Shown piece by piece: positions 26,284 to 34,205 of a DNA stretch of 64,000 nucleotides (its first letter is position 1; every line of letters starts with the position of its first letter). The stretch is from Actinopolymorpha pittospori (lineage in GTDB: Bacteria; Actinomycetota; Actinomycetes; Propionibacteriales; Actinopolymorphaceae). The position numbers and the translations under genes are program-made. Below the pieces are notes generated by a model. It was not told the origin of the DNA and made no database searches. It saw only the letters and a program-made list of their open reading frames with translations. The stretch lies in the NCBI RefSeq assembly GCF_014873875.1, contig NZ_JADBEM010000001.1, forward strand, positions 434,001 through 498,000, written 5' to 3'.

Positions 26284-27237
26284 ATGACGTCCCCTCTTCG
26301 AATCGCCGTTCTCGGCGCCTGGCATGTCCACGCCGAGGGGTACGGACGCGCAACGCTTGACCACCCGGAAACCGAACTCATCGCTGTGTGGGATGACGAC
26401 GCCGAGCGCGGCAGTGCGATGGCCGAGGAGCTGGGAGTCGAGTTCGCTCCGGAGCTGGAGCAGCTTCTCGGGCGTTCCGACCTGGACGGTGTCACCGTCA
26501 CCGTGGCCACCAGTGATCATGACGCGGTGATTGGCAAGGCGATCTCCGCCGGGAAGCACGTCTTCACCGAGAAACTGCTCTCCCCCACGGTCGCCGGCTG
26601 CGACGAGCTGATCCGCGCGGCCGATGATGCGGGCGTCGTCCTCACCGTGTCCCTGCCCCGGCTCTCCCGCGGGTACACTCGCGCGCTGAAGGTGCTCCTG
26701 GATTCGGGAGGGCTGGGCCGGATCACCTACTCCCGCGTACGACTCGCGCACAGCGGCGCGATCGCCGACTCGCTGCCCGCCCGGTTCTACGACCCGGGCG
26801 AGGCGATCGGCGGCGCATTCTTCGACCTCGGCGCACACCCGGTCTACCTCACGCAGCTGATCCTCGGCGATCAGTTCTCATCGGTGACCGCCACGTTCAC
26901 CGACATGACCGGACGCGGAGTCGAGGACAACGCCTCGGTGACTGTCACCACGGCCGATGGGGCGATCGGCGTGATAGAGACCGGCTTCGTCAACCCGGCG
27001 AGCCCCTTCACCATCGAGGTGCACGGCACTGCGGGCTCGGTCCTCTACGGCTTCGACGGATCCCGCATGCAGTGGGCCACCCGCAAGGAGTGGACCGAGA
27101 TCGCCCTTCCCGAGAACGGCCCGGGACCGTTCCGCGAATGGATCGACGCGATCCACGACGACACGCGTACGACCGAGAACCTGGAGCGCGCCCGCGCCCT
27201 CACCGACCTGGTCGCAGCCGTTCAGGCCGCCCACTGA
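26284..27237 (+). CDS. Gfo/Idh/MocA-family oxidoreductase (first)
   Basis: The 317-residue protein has an N-terminal Rossmann fold (LRIAVLGAWHVHAEGYGRAT), where His occupies the usual glycine-rich turn. The family motif with the catalytic-site Lys reads KHVFTEKLL, and the C-terminal alpha/beta domain has FFDLGAHPVYL. Members oxidise or reduce sugars, sugar acids and inositols with NAD(P). ATG 26284 is preferred over the longer frame because AAGGAG lies 12 bases ahead. The second oxidoreductase begins 39 bases after the stop, so they form an operon. Confidence 0.88.
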   Translation: MTSPLRIAVLGAWHVHAEGYGRATLDHPETELIAVWDDDAERGSAMAEELGVEFAPELEQLLGRSDLDGVTVTVATSDHDAVIGKAISAGKHVFTEKLLSPTVAGCDELIRAADDAGVVLTVSLPRLSRGYTRALKVLLDSGGLGRITYSRVRLAHSGAIADSLPARFYDPGEAIGGAFFDLGAHPVYLTQLILGDQFSSVTATFTDMTGRGVEDNASVTVTTADGAIGVIETGFVNPASPFTIEVHGTAGSVLYGFDGSRMQWATRKEWTEIALPENGPGPFREWIDAIHDDTRTTENLERARALTDLVAAVQAAH

Positions 27238-27276
27238 CACGCCACCGCACACCTGCCGAAGGAGCCTGCCAGCCCC

Positions 27277-28287
27277 ATGTCTGATTCTCTTCCCATCCGT
27301 ATCGGATTGATCGGCGGCGGGAACATCGCCCGCGCTCATCTGCGCGGCTACGCGGCCCTGGGCGATCAGGTGCGTATCGCAGCGATCGCCGACGCCGATC
27401 CCCAGACCCTCGCCCAGCGCACCGAGCAGACCGGCGCGGCGGGCTATCCCGATTTCCCACAGCTCATCGGATCGCCGGAGGTCGATGCGGTCGACATCTG
27501 CCTTCCGCATCATCTCCACCGCGACGCGATCGTCGCCGCCGCGGAGGCCGGGAAGCACATCCTGTGCGAGAAACCGCTCTGCCTCACTGCCCAGGAGGCG
27601 AAGGACGTACGCGCGGCGGTGCGCAGTTCCGGGGTGACGCTGATGTGCGCGCACAACAAGCTGTTCCTCCCCACCGTGGCGAAGGCGAAGGAGGTCATTG
27701 ACTCCGGCGCCCTGGGCACCGTGTACGAGGTGCGGACCACAGATGCGTTCTTAAACGACTTCGACCCGTCGACCATGGGATGGCGCGCGCATGCGGCTAC
27801 GTCCGGGGGCGGCGAGTACATCGACACCGGATACCACCCGACCTACCTGCTGATGCATCTCTCGGGTGGGAAGCCGGCGCAGGCCTTCGCCATGATGTCC
27901 ACGCACCGGCTCAAATTCATGGAAGGCGAGGATTCCGCGCAGGTGCTGGTGCGCTTCGACAACGGCAGCGTCGGCCAGCTCGCCACCTCCTGGGCCTACC
28001 CCGCGGCGCCGGGCACCGAACGGTTCTCCGTGGTCGGCGACAAGGGTTCGCTCAGCGCGGACGCCACCACGCTCCGGGTGAAACTTCGCGAAGAGGAGGC
28101 CGAGCGGGTGTACACGTATCGGCCCACCGATCCCTTCGCCGCCGAGATCGCCGCCTTCGTCGACTGCCTGACCAGCGGCAAACGCCCGGTGCACACCGAA
28201 GAGGAGGGTATTGCCGTGCTCGGCATCATCCTCGCCGCTTACGAGAGCGCGAAGACTGGCAGGGCGGAGGAGGTACTGCCGCTTTGA
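27277..28287 (+). CDS. Gfo/Idh/MocA-family oxidoreductase (second)
   Basis: The 336-residue protein shows a canonical nucleotide site (IGLIGGGNIARAHLRG), the Lys motif KHILCEKPLCL and a C-terminal domain with YIDTGYHPTYLLMHL. It differs enough from its neighbour to act on another intermediate; two such enzymes in tandem are common in inositol, sugar-acid or rare-sugar catabolism. GAAGGAG precedes ATG 27277. It converges on the Opp-type transporter genes and shares a perfect palindromic terminator with them, which links the two units by position. Confidence 0.92.
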   Translation: MSDSLPIRIGLIGGGNIARAHLRGYAALGDQVRIAAIADADPQTLAQRTEQTGAAGYPDFPQLIGSPEVDAVDICLPHHLHRDAIVAAAEAGKHILCEKPLCLTAQEAKDVRAAVRSSGVTLMCAHNKLFLPTVAKAKEVIDSGALGTVYEVRTTDAFLNDFDPSTMGWRAHAATSGGGEYIDTGYHPTYLLMHLSGGKPAQAFAMMSTHRLKFMEGEDSAQVLVRFDNGSVGQLATSWAYPAAPGTERFSVVGDKGSLSADATTLRVKLREEEAERVYTYRPTDPFAAEIAAFVDCLTSGKRPVHTEEEGIAVLGIILAAYESAKTGRAEEVLPL

Positions 28288-28299
28288 TCGGGTATCGAT

Positions 28300-28345
28300 A
28301 AACGGCGTGGGGCGGATCCCGATCGGGATCCGCCCCACGCCGTTT
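28300..28345. terminator. Perfect 46-base palindrome, bidirectional terminator
   Basis: Bases 28300-28322 are the exact inverse complement of 28323-28345, with AAACGGCGTGGGGCGG on the left and TTT at the right end. It sits between the convergent stop codons of the oxidoreductase (28287) and the ATPase gene (28352), so it can stop transcription from both sides. Confidence 0.9.
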
Positions 28346-28351
28346 CCTTTC

Positions 28352-29395
28352 TCAGACCGTCGTTGCGAGCTCAGCGAGACCACGCAACGAAAGCTCGCTG
28401 GCGTAGTGGCAGGCGGAGTAGTGCCCGTCCGCGATCTCCTCCAGTGCCGGCGTTTCGGTTCGGCACAGCTCAGTGGCGTAGTGGCAGCGGGGCGAGAACA
28501 GGCAGCCCGTCGCACGGTTCGTCGGGCTCGGCACCTCACCCTTCGGGACGATGCGTTCCCGCTTCACCTCCGGGTCAGGCTGCGGCACGGCCGAGAGCAG
28601 CGTCTCGGTGTACGGGTGCCGGGGTACGGCGAACAGCTGGTCGGTCTCGGCCAGCTCGACGATCCGGCCCAGGTACATCACCGCGACGCGGTCGGAGATG
28701 TACTCGACGATCGAGAGGTCGTGGGCGATGAACAGGTACGTGATGCCCAGCTCGTCCTGCAGATCCTTCAGGAGGTTGATGATCTGGGCCTGGATGGAGA
28801 CGTCCAGAGCAGAGACCGCCTCGTCGGCGACGATCAACTTCGGCTTCGTCACCAGGGCCCGTGCGATGCCGATCCGCTGACGCTGCCCGCCGGAGAAACT
28901 GTGCGGATACCGACGTAGATGAGAGGGGTCCAGGCCGACCTTCTCCGCGATCTCGCGAACGCGACGGCGCAGCTCCGTGGTCGGCATCCTGCTGGTGGCC
29001 CGCAGCGGCTCGGCGATGATGTCGAAGACGGTCATCCGCGGGTCGAGGGAGGACAACGGGTCCTGGAAGATCATCTGGATGTCCTTGCGGACCCTCTTCA
29101 GCGCCCGGCCCTTGAGTGCGAGGAAGTCGATCTCGGCGGGCTGCTTCTCCCCCTGTTCCCCGGCCGCTTTCTCAACCCCGGCCGACGGGGAGTAGACGAC
29201 CTTGCCTGAGGTGGCGTCGATACCACGTACGATCAACCGGCCCAGGGTCGACTTCCCGCAGCCGGATTCGCCGACCACCGACAGGGTCTCCCCGGCCTGC
29301 AGAGTGAGGGAGACGTCGTCGACGGCGGGAAAGCTCGCCCGCTTCGAGACGCGGAACTCCTTGGTCAGATGCGTGATGCGCATCAGCTCGCTCAC
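28352..29395 (-). CDS. Opp-type ABC transporter ATPase (OppF-like)
   Basis: The 347-residue ATPase has Walker A GESGCGKST, signature FSGGQRQRIGIARAL, Walker B LIVADEAVSALD and the C-terminal oligopeptide-transporter extension with a Cys pattern (CLFSPRC, CHYATELC) that suggests an iron-sulfur-like site seen in this family. It pairs with the second ATPase to drive uptake by the two permeases. GTG 29395 is the start used here; ATG 29383 is possible. An AAGGAT ribosome site remains ahead of it, but an IS110 element now begins 22 bases upstream, so expression depends on a new promoter or read-through. Confidence 0.92.
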   Translation of the reverse strand: MSELMRITHLTKEFRVSKRASFPAVDDVSLTLQAGETLSVVGESGCGKSTLGRLIVRGIDATSGKVVYSPSAGVEKAAGEQGEKQPAEIDFLALKGRALKRVRKDIQMIFQDPLSSLDPRMTVFDIIAEPLRATSRMPTTELRRRVREIAEKVGLDPSHLRRYPHSFSGGQRQRIGIARALVTKPKLIVADEAVSALDVSIQAQIINLLKDLQDELGITYLFIAHDLSIVEYISDRVAVMYLGRIVELAETDQLFAVPRHPYTETLLSAVPQPDPEVKRERIVPKGEVPSPTNRATGCLFSPRCHYATELCRTETPALEEIADGHYSACHYASELSLRGLAELATTV

Positions 29396-29439
29396 TGGTG
29401 CACCATCCTTAGGTCACTGATCTTGGATGGATTGGTGAT

Positions 29440-29600
29440 GCGCCCGAGGTGCCGCCAGGTCATCGCCCTGCTCGCTTGATGCGGTGGATGTCCAGCATGA
29501 GATCTGCGAGATCTGGCGGTTACCCGGGACGTGCCGACCGTCGACAGGGCTGAGCGCCTGCGAGCGCCGATCAGTGAGCGAACCGGCAGCCGCGTCCCGG
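29440..29600 (+). ncRNA. Predicted bridge RNA of the IS110 element
   Basis: Two stem-loops with internal loops are visible, in the order target loop then donor loop. The target stem CCGCC/GGCGG (29452-29456, 29515-29519) encloses AGGTCA (29457-29462), identical to the left flank 29411-29416, and GCATGAGA (29495-29502), the complement of the right flank 30910-30917. The donor stem TGCCG/CGGCA (29532-29536, 29584-29588) encloses ACAGGGCT (29544-29551), identical to the element's right end plus core (30902-30909), and GATCAG (29569-29574), the complement of core plus left end (29417-29422). A small GCGC/GCGC hairpin separates the donor guides. This is the layout known from IS621. Exact transcript ends are unknown. 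Confidence 0.65.
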
Positions 29601-29649
29601 CACCGCACGAAGGCGCCTCCCCACTGGGACTAGCAGCAAGGAGGCTGAG

Positions 29650-30900
29650 GTGACGTCTGCCATGAACACCCTGCCCGACGAACCCCTCAACGGTGTGAGT
29701 GGTGGCCTGGACTGGGCCCGTGACGATCACGCGGTGTCGGTCGTGGACAATCGCGGCCGCGAGCTCGTCCGGCACACCGTCGAGCACAGCGCTGCCGGCC
29801 TGCGCGAGCTGATCGCCGTGCTGGGGGATGCCGGCTGCTTCGAGGTGGGGATCCAACGCCCCGACGGGCCGGTAGTCGAGGCCCTGCTCGCCGCCGGCAT
29901 GACGGTGGTGGTGATCAACCCGAACCAGGTGAAGAACTTGCGCAGCCGCTACGGCTCGGCAGGCAACAAGGACGATCGGTTCGAGGTGTTCGTGCTCGCC
30001 GACACACTGCGCACCGACCGGGCCCGGCTGCGTCCACTCACCCCGGACAGCCCCCAGACCGCGACCCTGCGCCAGGCCTGCCGGGCACGCAAAGACCTCA
30101 TCACCCACCGGGTCGGCGTCGCCAACCAGCTGCGCGCCCACCTGCGCACCGTCTCCCCCGGCGCCGTCGGCTTGTTCGCCGAGATCGACAGCGTGATCAG
30201 CCTGGCATTCCTGGCCCGCTTCACCACCCAAGACCAGGCCGACTGGCTCACCCCAACCCCTCTGGGCGCCTGGCTGTCCAAGCTCGGCTACTCCGGGAAA
30301 GTGGACCCCGCCGTGCTGCACACCCGACTCAGAGCCCCGCCCCAGAACGTGGTTGGCGACCAGACCATCACTAGCGCGGCGATCACCCGATCCTTCACCG
30401 CCGTGCTCACCACCCTCCTCGAGCAGATCAAGACCCTCACCAGCCAGATCGAGACGGCTCTGGCCGCGCACGCCGACGCGCACATCTTCACCAGCCTGCC
30501 CCGCGCCGGAGGCGTCCGCGCCGCTCGACTGCTCGCCGAGATCGGCGACTGCCGCGCCAAGTTCCCCACACCGGAGTCGCTGGCCTGCCTGGCCGGCGTC
30601 GCACCCTCCACCCGCCCCTCCGGCAAGATCCGCGCCGTCGGGTTCCGCTGGGCCTGGAACAAACAACTCCGCGACGCCGTCACCGACTTCGCCGGCGACT
30701 CCCCACGCGCCAACCCCTGCGCCGAAGACCTCTACCAACGTGCCCGCGGCCGAGGCCACGACCACCCGCACACAGTGCGCATCCTCGCCCGCGCCTGGCT
30801 CCACATCATCTGGCACTGCTGGCAGAACAACACCGCCTACGACCCCACCAGACACGGCGCCCTCCAACGCCTCCAGCAAGATCAACAAGCAACGGCTTGA
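29650..30900 (+). CDS. IS110-family transposase (bridge-RNA recombinase), altered DEDD site
   Basis: The 416-residue protein has the N-terminal RuvC-like domain and the C-terminal transposase-20 domain (TSLPRAGGVRAARLLAEIG, LAGVAPSTRPSG with the likely catalytic Ser). The four catalytic acids are expected at GLDWARDDH, at VGI-E-R, and at NKDD..FD. Here the second is Gln (VGIQRPDG) and the fourth is Glu (DDRFEVF), giving D-Q-D-E. From memory, close relatives keep Glu and Asp. Loss of the Glu should impair metal binding, so this copy may be inactive, or it may be a variant. The frame is otherwise full length. Confidence 0.9.
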   Translation: MTSAMNTLPDEPLNGVSGGLDWARDDHAVSVVDNRGRELVRHTVEHSAAGLRELIAVLGDAGCFEVGIQRPDGPVVEALLAAGMTVVVINPNQVKNLRSRYGSAGNKDDRFEVFVLADTLRTDRARLRPLTPDSPQTATLRQACRARKDLITHRVGVANQLRAHLRTVSPGAVGLFAEIDSVISLAFLARFTTQDQADWLTPTPLGAWLSKLGYSGKVDPAVLHTRLRAPPQNVVGDQTITSAAITRSFTAVLTTLLEQIKTLTSQIETALAAHADAHIFTSLPRAGGVRAARLLAEIGDCRAKFPTPESLACLAGVAPSTRPSGKIRAVGFRWAWNKQLRDAVTDFAGDSPRANPCAEDLYQRARGRGHDHPHTVRILARAWLHIIWHCWQNNTAYDPTRHGALQRLQQDQQATA

Positions 30901-30911
30901 CACAGGGCTTC

Positions 30912-31979
30912 TCATGCCTGCTCCTTCGTCACCGTTTCGGAGACTTCCGCGTACTCAGGGTCGTGAAGGACGCAGCGGACGGTGTGCTGAGGTCCGATGG
31001 TGAGGGTGCGCGGGACGACGGTGTCGCAGATGCCGTCGATGCGCTGGGGACACCGTTCCGCGAACCCGCACATCGGCGGCATGTCGATCGCCTGGGGGAC
31101 GGTGCCCTCGATCGCGAAGAGCCGCTCCGAACGGCCCATGCCGAGCCGCGGGATCGAGCGGAGCAACCCGCGGGTGTAGGGATGCCGGGCGGCCTTGAAG
31201 ATCTCCCGTACGCCTGCGTGCTCGACGATACTGCCCAGGTACATGACCGCGACCTCGTCGCACATCTCCGCGACGACGGCGAGGTCATGGGTGATGAACA
31301 CGATCGCCATCCCGGTCTCGCGCTGCAGCTGCTTCATCAGTTCGAGAACCTGGGCCTGGATGGTGACGTCCAGGGCCGTGGTGGGCTCGTCGGCGATGAG
31401 GATTTCCGGCTCGCAGGACAGTGCCATCGCGATCATCGCCCGCTGCCGCATGCCGCCCGAGAACTCATGGGGATACTGGTCGATGCGCCGTTCGGCGTCG
31501 GCGATCCCGACCTTCTTCATCGCTTCAAGACACACTTCCCGAGCCACGGCCCGGTCCTGGGTGCGATGCAGCAGGATCGCCTCCATGATCTGGTCGCCGA
31601 TGGTGTGCAGCGAGCTGAACGCCGTCATCGGCTCCTGGAAGATCATCGCGATCCGCCGACCGCGCACCGTACGAATGACCGACCCGTCACGCCGCAACTC
31701 CAGGAGATCGAGCTCCTCATCCGTCGCGGTCCTGTGCAGGGTCACCCGGCCGGACTCCTGGAAGTCCTTCGGGTTCAGCCGCAGCAGGGTCTTCGCGGTC
31801 AGCGACTTCCCCGAGCCGGATTCGCCGACGATGCCGAGCGTCATTCCGGCCTTCACGGTGAACGACACTCCGTCGACCGCTTTGAGCAGTCCGTTCTCGG
31901 TGGGGAGGTGAACCCTGAGGTCCTCCACGGTGAGCACGGTGGTGCCCGTCGCCGGCATGGTGATCTGATCGGACGTCAC
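30912..31979 (-). CDS. Opp-type ABC transporter ATPase (OppD-like)
   Basis: The 355-residue ATPase has Walker A GESGSGKSL, signature FSGGMRQRAMIAMAL, Walker B ILIADEPTTALD and the family C-terminal Cys-rich part (CGFAERCPQ). It is the first of the two ATPases of the uptake system. AAGGAG lies ten bases before GTG 31979, and the permease gene ends 44 bases upstream. The stop codon at 30912-30914 lies two bases from the IS110 insertion core, so this gene is intact while the next one is cut off. Confidence 0.92.
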   Translation of the reverse strand: MTSDQITMPATGTTVLTVEDLRVHLPTENGLLKAVDGVSFTVKAGMTLGIVGESGSGKSLTAKTLLRLNPKDFQESGRVTLHRTATDEELDLLELRRDGSVIRTVRGRRIAMIFQEPMTAFSSLHTIGDQIMEAILLHRTQDRAVAREVCLEAMKKVGIADAERRIDQYPHEFSGGMRQRAMIAMALSCEPEILIADEPTTALDVTIQAQVLELMKQLQRETGMAIVFITHDLAVVAEMCDEVAVMYLGSIVEHAGVREIFKAARHPYTRGLLRSIPRLGMGRSERLFAIEGTVPQAIDMPPMCGFAERCPQRIDGICDTVVPRTLTIGPQHTVRCVLHDPEYAEVSETVTKEQA

Positions 31980-32023
31980 GCCGTCTCTCCTTGTGATCGC
32001 AGCGGCCTCATAGCCATGGGGAC

Positions 32024-33181
32024 CTACTTGTGGGGGTCTGCGGCGTCGCGCAGCCCGTCGCCGAGGAAGTTGAAGGCCAGCACCGTTACGACGACGAATG
32101 CCAGCGGGATTAGCTTCCAGGGATAGACGGCCACATTGGTTATGTCCTGGGCCTCCTGCAGCAGCACTCCCCAGGACGTCGCCGGTGCCTGGATGCCGAG
32201 CCCCAGGAAGCTGAGCGAGGTCTCGCCGAGGATCATCCCCGGGATGGCGAGCGTCACCGCGACCAGGAGGTACGACATGAAGCCGGGGATCAAGTGCCGG
32301 GTGATGATCTTCATCGGGCGGACACCGGAGATCCGCGCGGCCATCACGTAATCCTCCTGCTTCAACGAGATGAACTTCGACCTGACCACGCGTGCCAGGC
32401 TGGACCATTCGATGAAGGCCATGATCACGGTGATGTAGAAGAACATCGCCACCACCGGGACCCGGGCCGGGATCGCTGCTGCCAGCGCCATCCACAGCGG
32501 CAGGGTCGGAAAGGAGCGGATGATCTCGATCAGCCGCTGGATCAGGAAGTCCGTGGTGCCGCCGACGTAGCCGGCGATCGACCCGATGATGATCCCGAGG
32601 ACGAAGCTGATCAGCACCCCGACCAGGGGGATGGTCAGCGAGACCTGGGAACCGAGCACGATCCGTGAGAACAGGTCGCGCCCGAGACTGTCGGTGCCGA
32701 ACAGGAAGACATGGCCACCGCCCTCGGCTCCGAACAGGTGGACGTTCATGTGGAACAGGCCGAAGAACGACCATTCGGAGCCGTCGGCGAAGAACTCCAG
32801 CCGATGGACCTGCTCGTGGTCCTCGACGAAGATTGGCCGCAGGGTCTCCGGGTCACGGTCGTAGCTCTGCCCGTAGACGAAGGGGCCGACGAAGCTGCCG
32901 TCGTCGAAGAAGTGGATCTGCGTGGGCGGGGCGTTGACGTAGTCAGCGTCGTAACTGCCCAGGCTGTAGGGGGCGATGAAGCTGGCGAAGATCGCCACCA
33001 GGTAGAACAGGCCGAGGATCACCATCGAGATCTGAGCCAGCCGGTGGGAGGTGAGCTTGGTCCACATCAGCCGCCATTGCCCCGCCGCGAAGTACGCCTC
33101 CTCCTTGCGGGCCGCGGATTCGGCCAGGGCGTCGACCTTCTGGCGGCGCAGCAGTCCCAGGCGGGGGAACGAGATGCTCAC
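32024..33181 (-). CDS. Opp-type ABC transporter permease (OppC-like)
   Basis: The 385-residue membrane protein has an N-terminal transmembrane helix, a large extracytoplasmic insert (about residues 65-150, with repeated Phe/Asp/Gly), and then five helices. The coupling motif lies in EDYVMAARISGVRPMKIITRHLIPG, which contacts the ATPase. The large insert is longer than in typical OppC and is seen in transporters with big binding proteins. GTG 33181 overlaps the stop of the preceding permease by four bases, showing translational coupling. Confidence 0.92.
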   Translation of the reverse strand: MSISFPRLGLLRRQKVDALAESAARKEEAYFAAGQWRLMWTKLTSHRLAQISMVILGLFYLVAIFASFIAPYSLGSYDADYVNAPPTQIHFFDDGSFVGPFVYGQSYDRDPETLRPIFVEDHEQVHRLEFFADGSEWSFFGLFHMNVHLFGAEGGGHVFLFGTDSLGRDLFSRIVLGSQVSLTIPLVGVLISFVLGIIIGSIAGYVGGTTDFLIQRLIEIIRSFPTLPLWMALAAAIPARVPVVAMFFYITVIMAFIEWSSLARVVRSKFISLKQEDYVMAARISGVRPMKIITRHLIPGFMSYLLVAVTLAIPGMILGETSLSFLGLGIQAPATSWGVLLQEAQDITNVAVYPWKLIPLAFVVVTVLAFNFLGDGLRDAADPHK

Positions 33182-34179
33182 GACTTTGCGATCCTCTCGT
33201 CGCGGACTCGCGGGTCGAGCCAGGCCAGCAGGATGTCGGAGATGAGGGTGCCGATCACGGTGAGGATCGCCATGAATCCGAGCCAGGCGCCGGCCAGGTA
33301 CATGTCCTGGGCGAGGAGCGCATCCAGCATCACCGGCCCCTGGGTGGGCAGGTTCAGCACGATGGCGGTGATGGTGGACCCGGTGAAGATCCCGGTCAGC
33401 GACCACCCCAGCGTGGAGACGATCGGATTCACCGCGGCGCGCAGCGGGTACTTGCGCAGGACCTTCGATTCCTTCACGCCCTTGGCGCGAGCCGTCATGA
33501 TGTGAGGCTTGTTCATCTCTTCCAGCATCTGGCCGCGCATGACCCGGATCAGCTCGCAGGTCGACGCAGATCCGATCACCACGACGGGAATGATCATGTG
33601 TTTCAGCAGGTCGAGTACCCGGTCGAAACTCCAGGCGTCACCGCGGAACTGCGGTGATTGGAGGCCGAGCATCGGATCGCCGAACCACACGTAGGAGAGG
33701 TACATGAGGATGATCGCCAGCAGGAAGTTCGGCGTCGCCATGCCGAGGAACCCGATCGTGGTGAAGACGTAATCACGCAGCGAGTACTGCTTGACCGCGG
33801 AGAAGACACCGATCGGGATCGCGACCAGATAGGTGAACAGCATCGAGGCGATCGCGACGATGAGTGTCGTCGCCATGTACTGCCCCATCACATCCACGAC
33901 GGGGCGCGAGTAGGCGAAGCTGTAGCCGAGATCGCCGCGGGTGATGATCCCCCAGATCCAGATGAGGTACTGCATGTACCACGGCTGGTCGAGCCCATAG
34001 CGCTCACGCATCGCTTGGGTCTCGGCCGCGGACAGCACCTCGCCTTCGGCCTGGAGCGCGCGGACATGGCTGGAGACGTAGTCGCCCGGCGGCAACTGGA
34101 TGATCCAGAAGACGATCAGCGAGATGACCAACACCACCGGGATCATCGACAGGACGCGACGACCGATATACCTCAGCAC
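33178..34179 (-). CDS. Opp-type ABC transporter permease (OppB-like)
   Basis: The 333-residue protein has the OppB pattern: an N-terminal helix (RRVLSMIPVVLVISLIVF), a periplasmic loop containing MRERYGLDQPWYMQYLIWIWG, and five more helices. The coupling loop reads NKPHIMTARAKGVKESKVL. It forms the membrane channel with the OppC-like permease. It follows the binding-protein gene by 26 bases. Confidence 0.93.
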   Translation of the reverse strand: MLRYIGRRVLSMIPVVLVISLIVFWIIQLPPGDYVSSHVRALQAEGEVLSAAETQAMRERYGLDQPWYMQYLIWIWGIITRGDLGYSFAYSRPVVDVMGQYMATTLIVAIASMLFTYLVAIPIGVFSAVKQYSLRDYVFTTIGFLGMATPNFLLAIILMYLSYVWFGDPMLGLQSPQFRGDAWSFDRVLDLLKHMIIPVVVIGSASTCELIRVMRGQMLEEMNKPHIMTARAKGVKESKVLRKYPLRAAVNPIVSTLGWSLTGIFTGSTITAIVLNLPTQGPVMLDALLAQDMYLAGAWLGFMAILTVIGTLISDILLAWLDPRVRDERIAKS

Positions 34180-34205
34180 AGCAGGATCCCCTTCGTGAAC
34201 GCGCC

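Larger units (their letters stand above)
29417..30907 (+). mobile_element. IS110-family element
   Basis: The element lies between the two transporter ATPase genes. Proposed ends: a CT core at 29417-29418 on the left and again at 30908-30909 on the right, without inverted repeats, as expected for IS110. Removing it rejoins the operon as a normal short gap with the second gene's ribosome site. The 5' non-coding end (about 230 bases) contains a predicted bridge RNA; the rest is the transposase gene. Confidence 0.8.
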
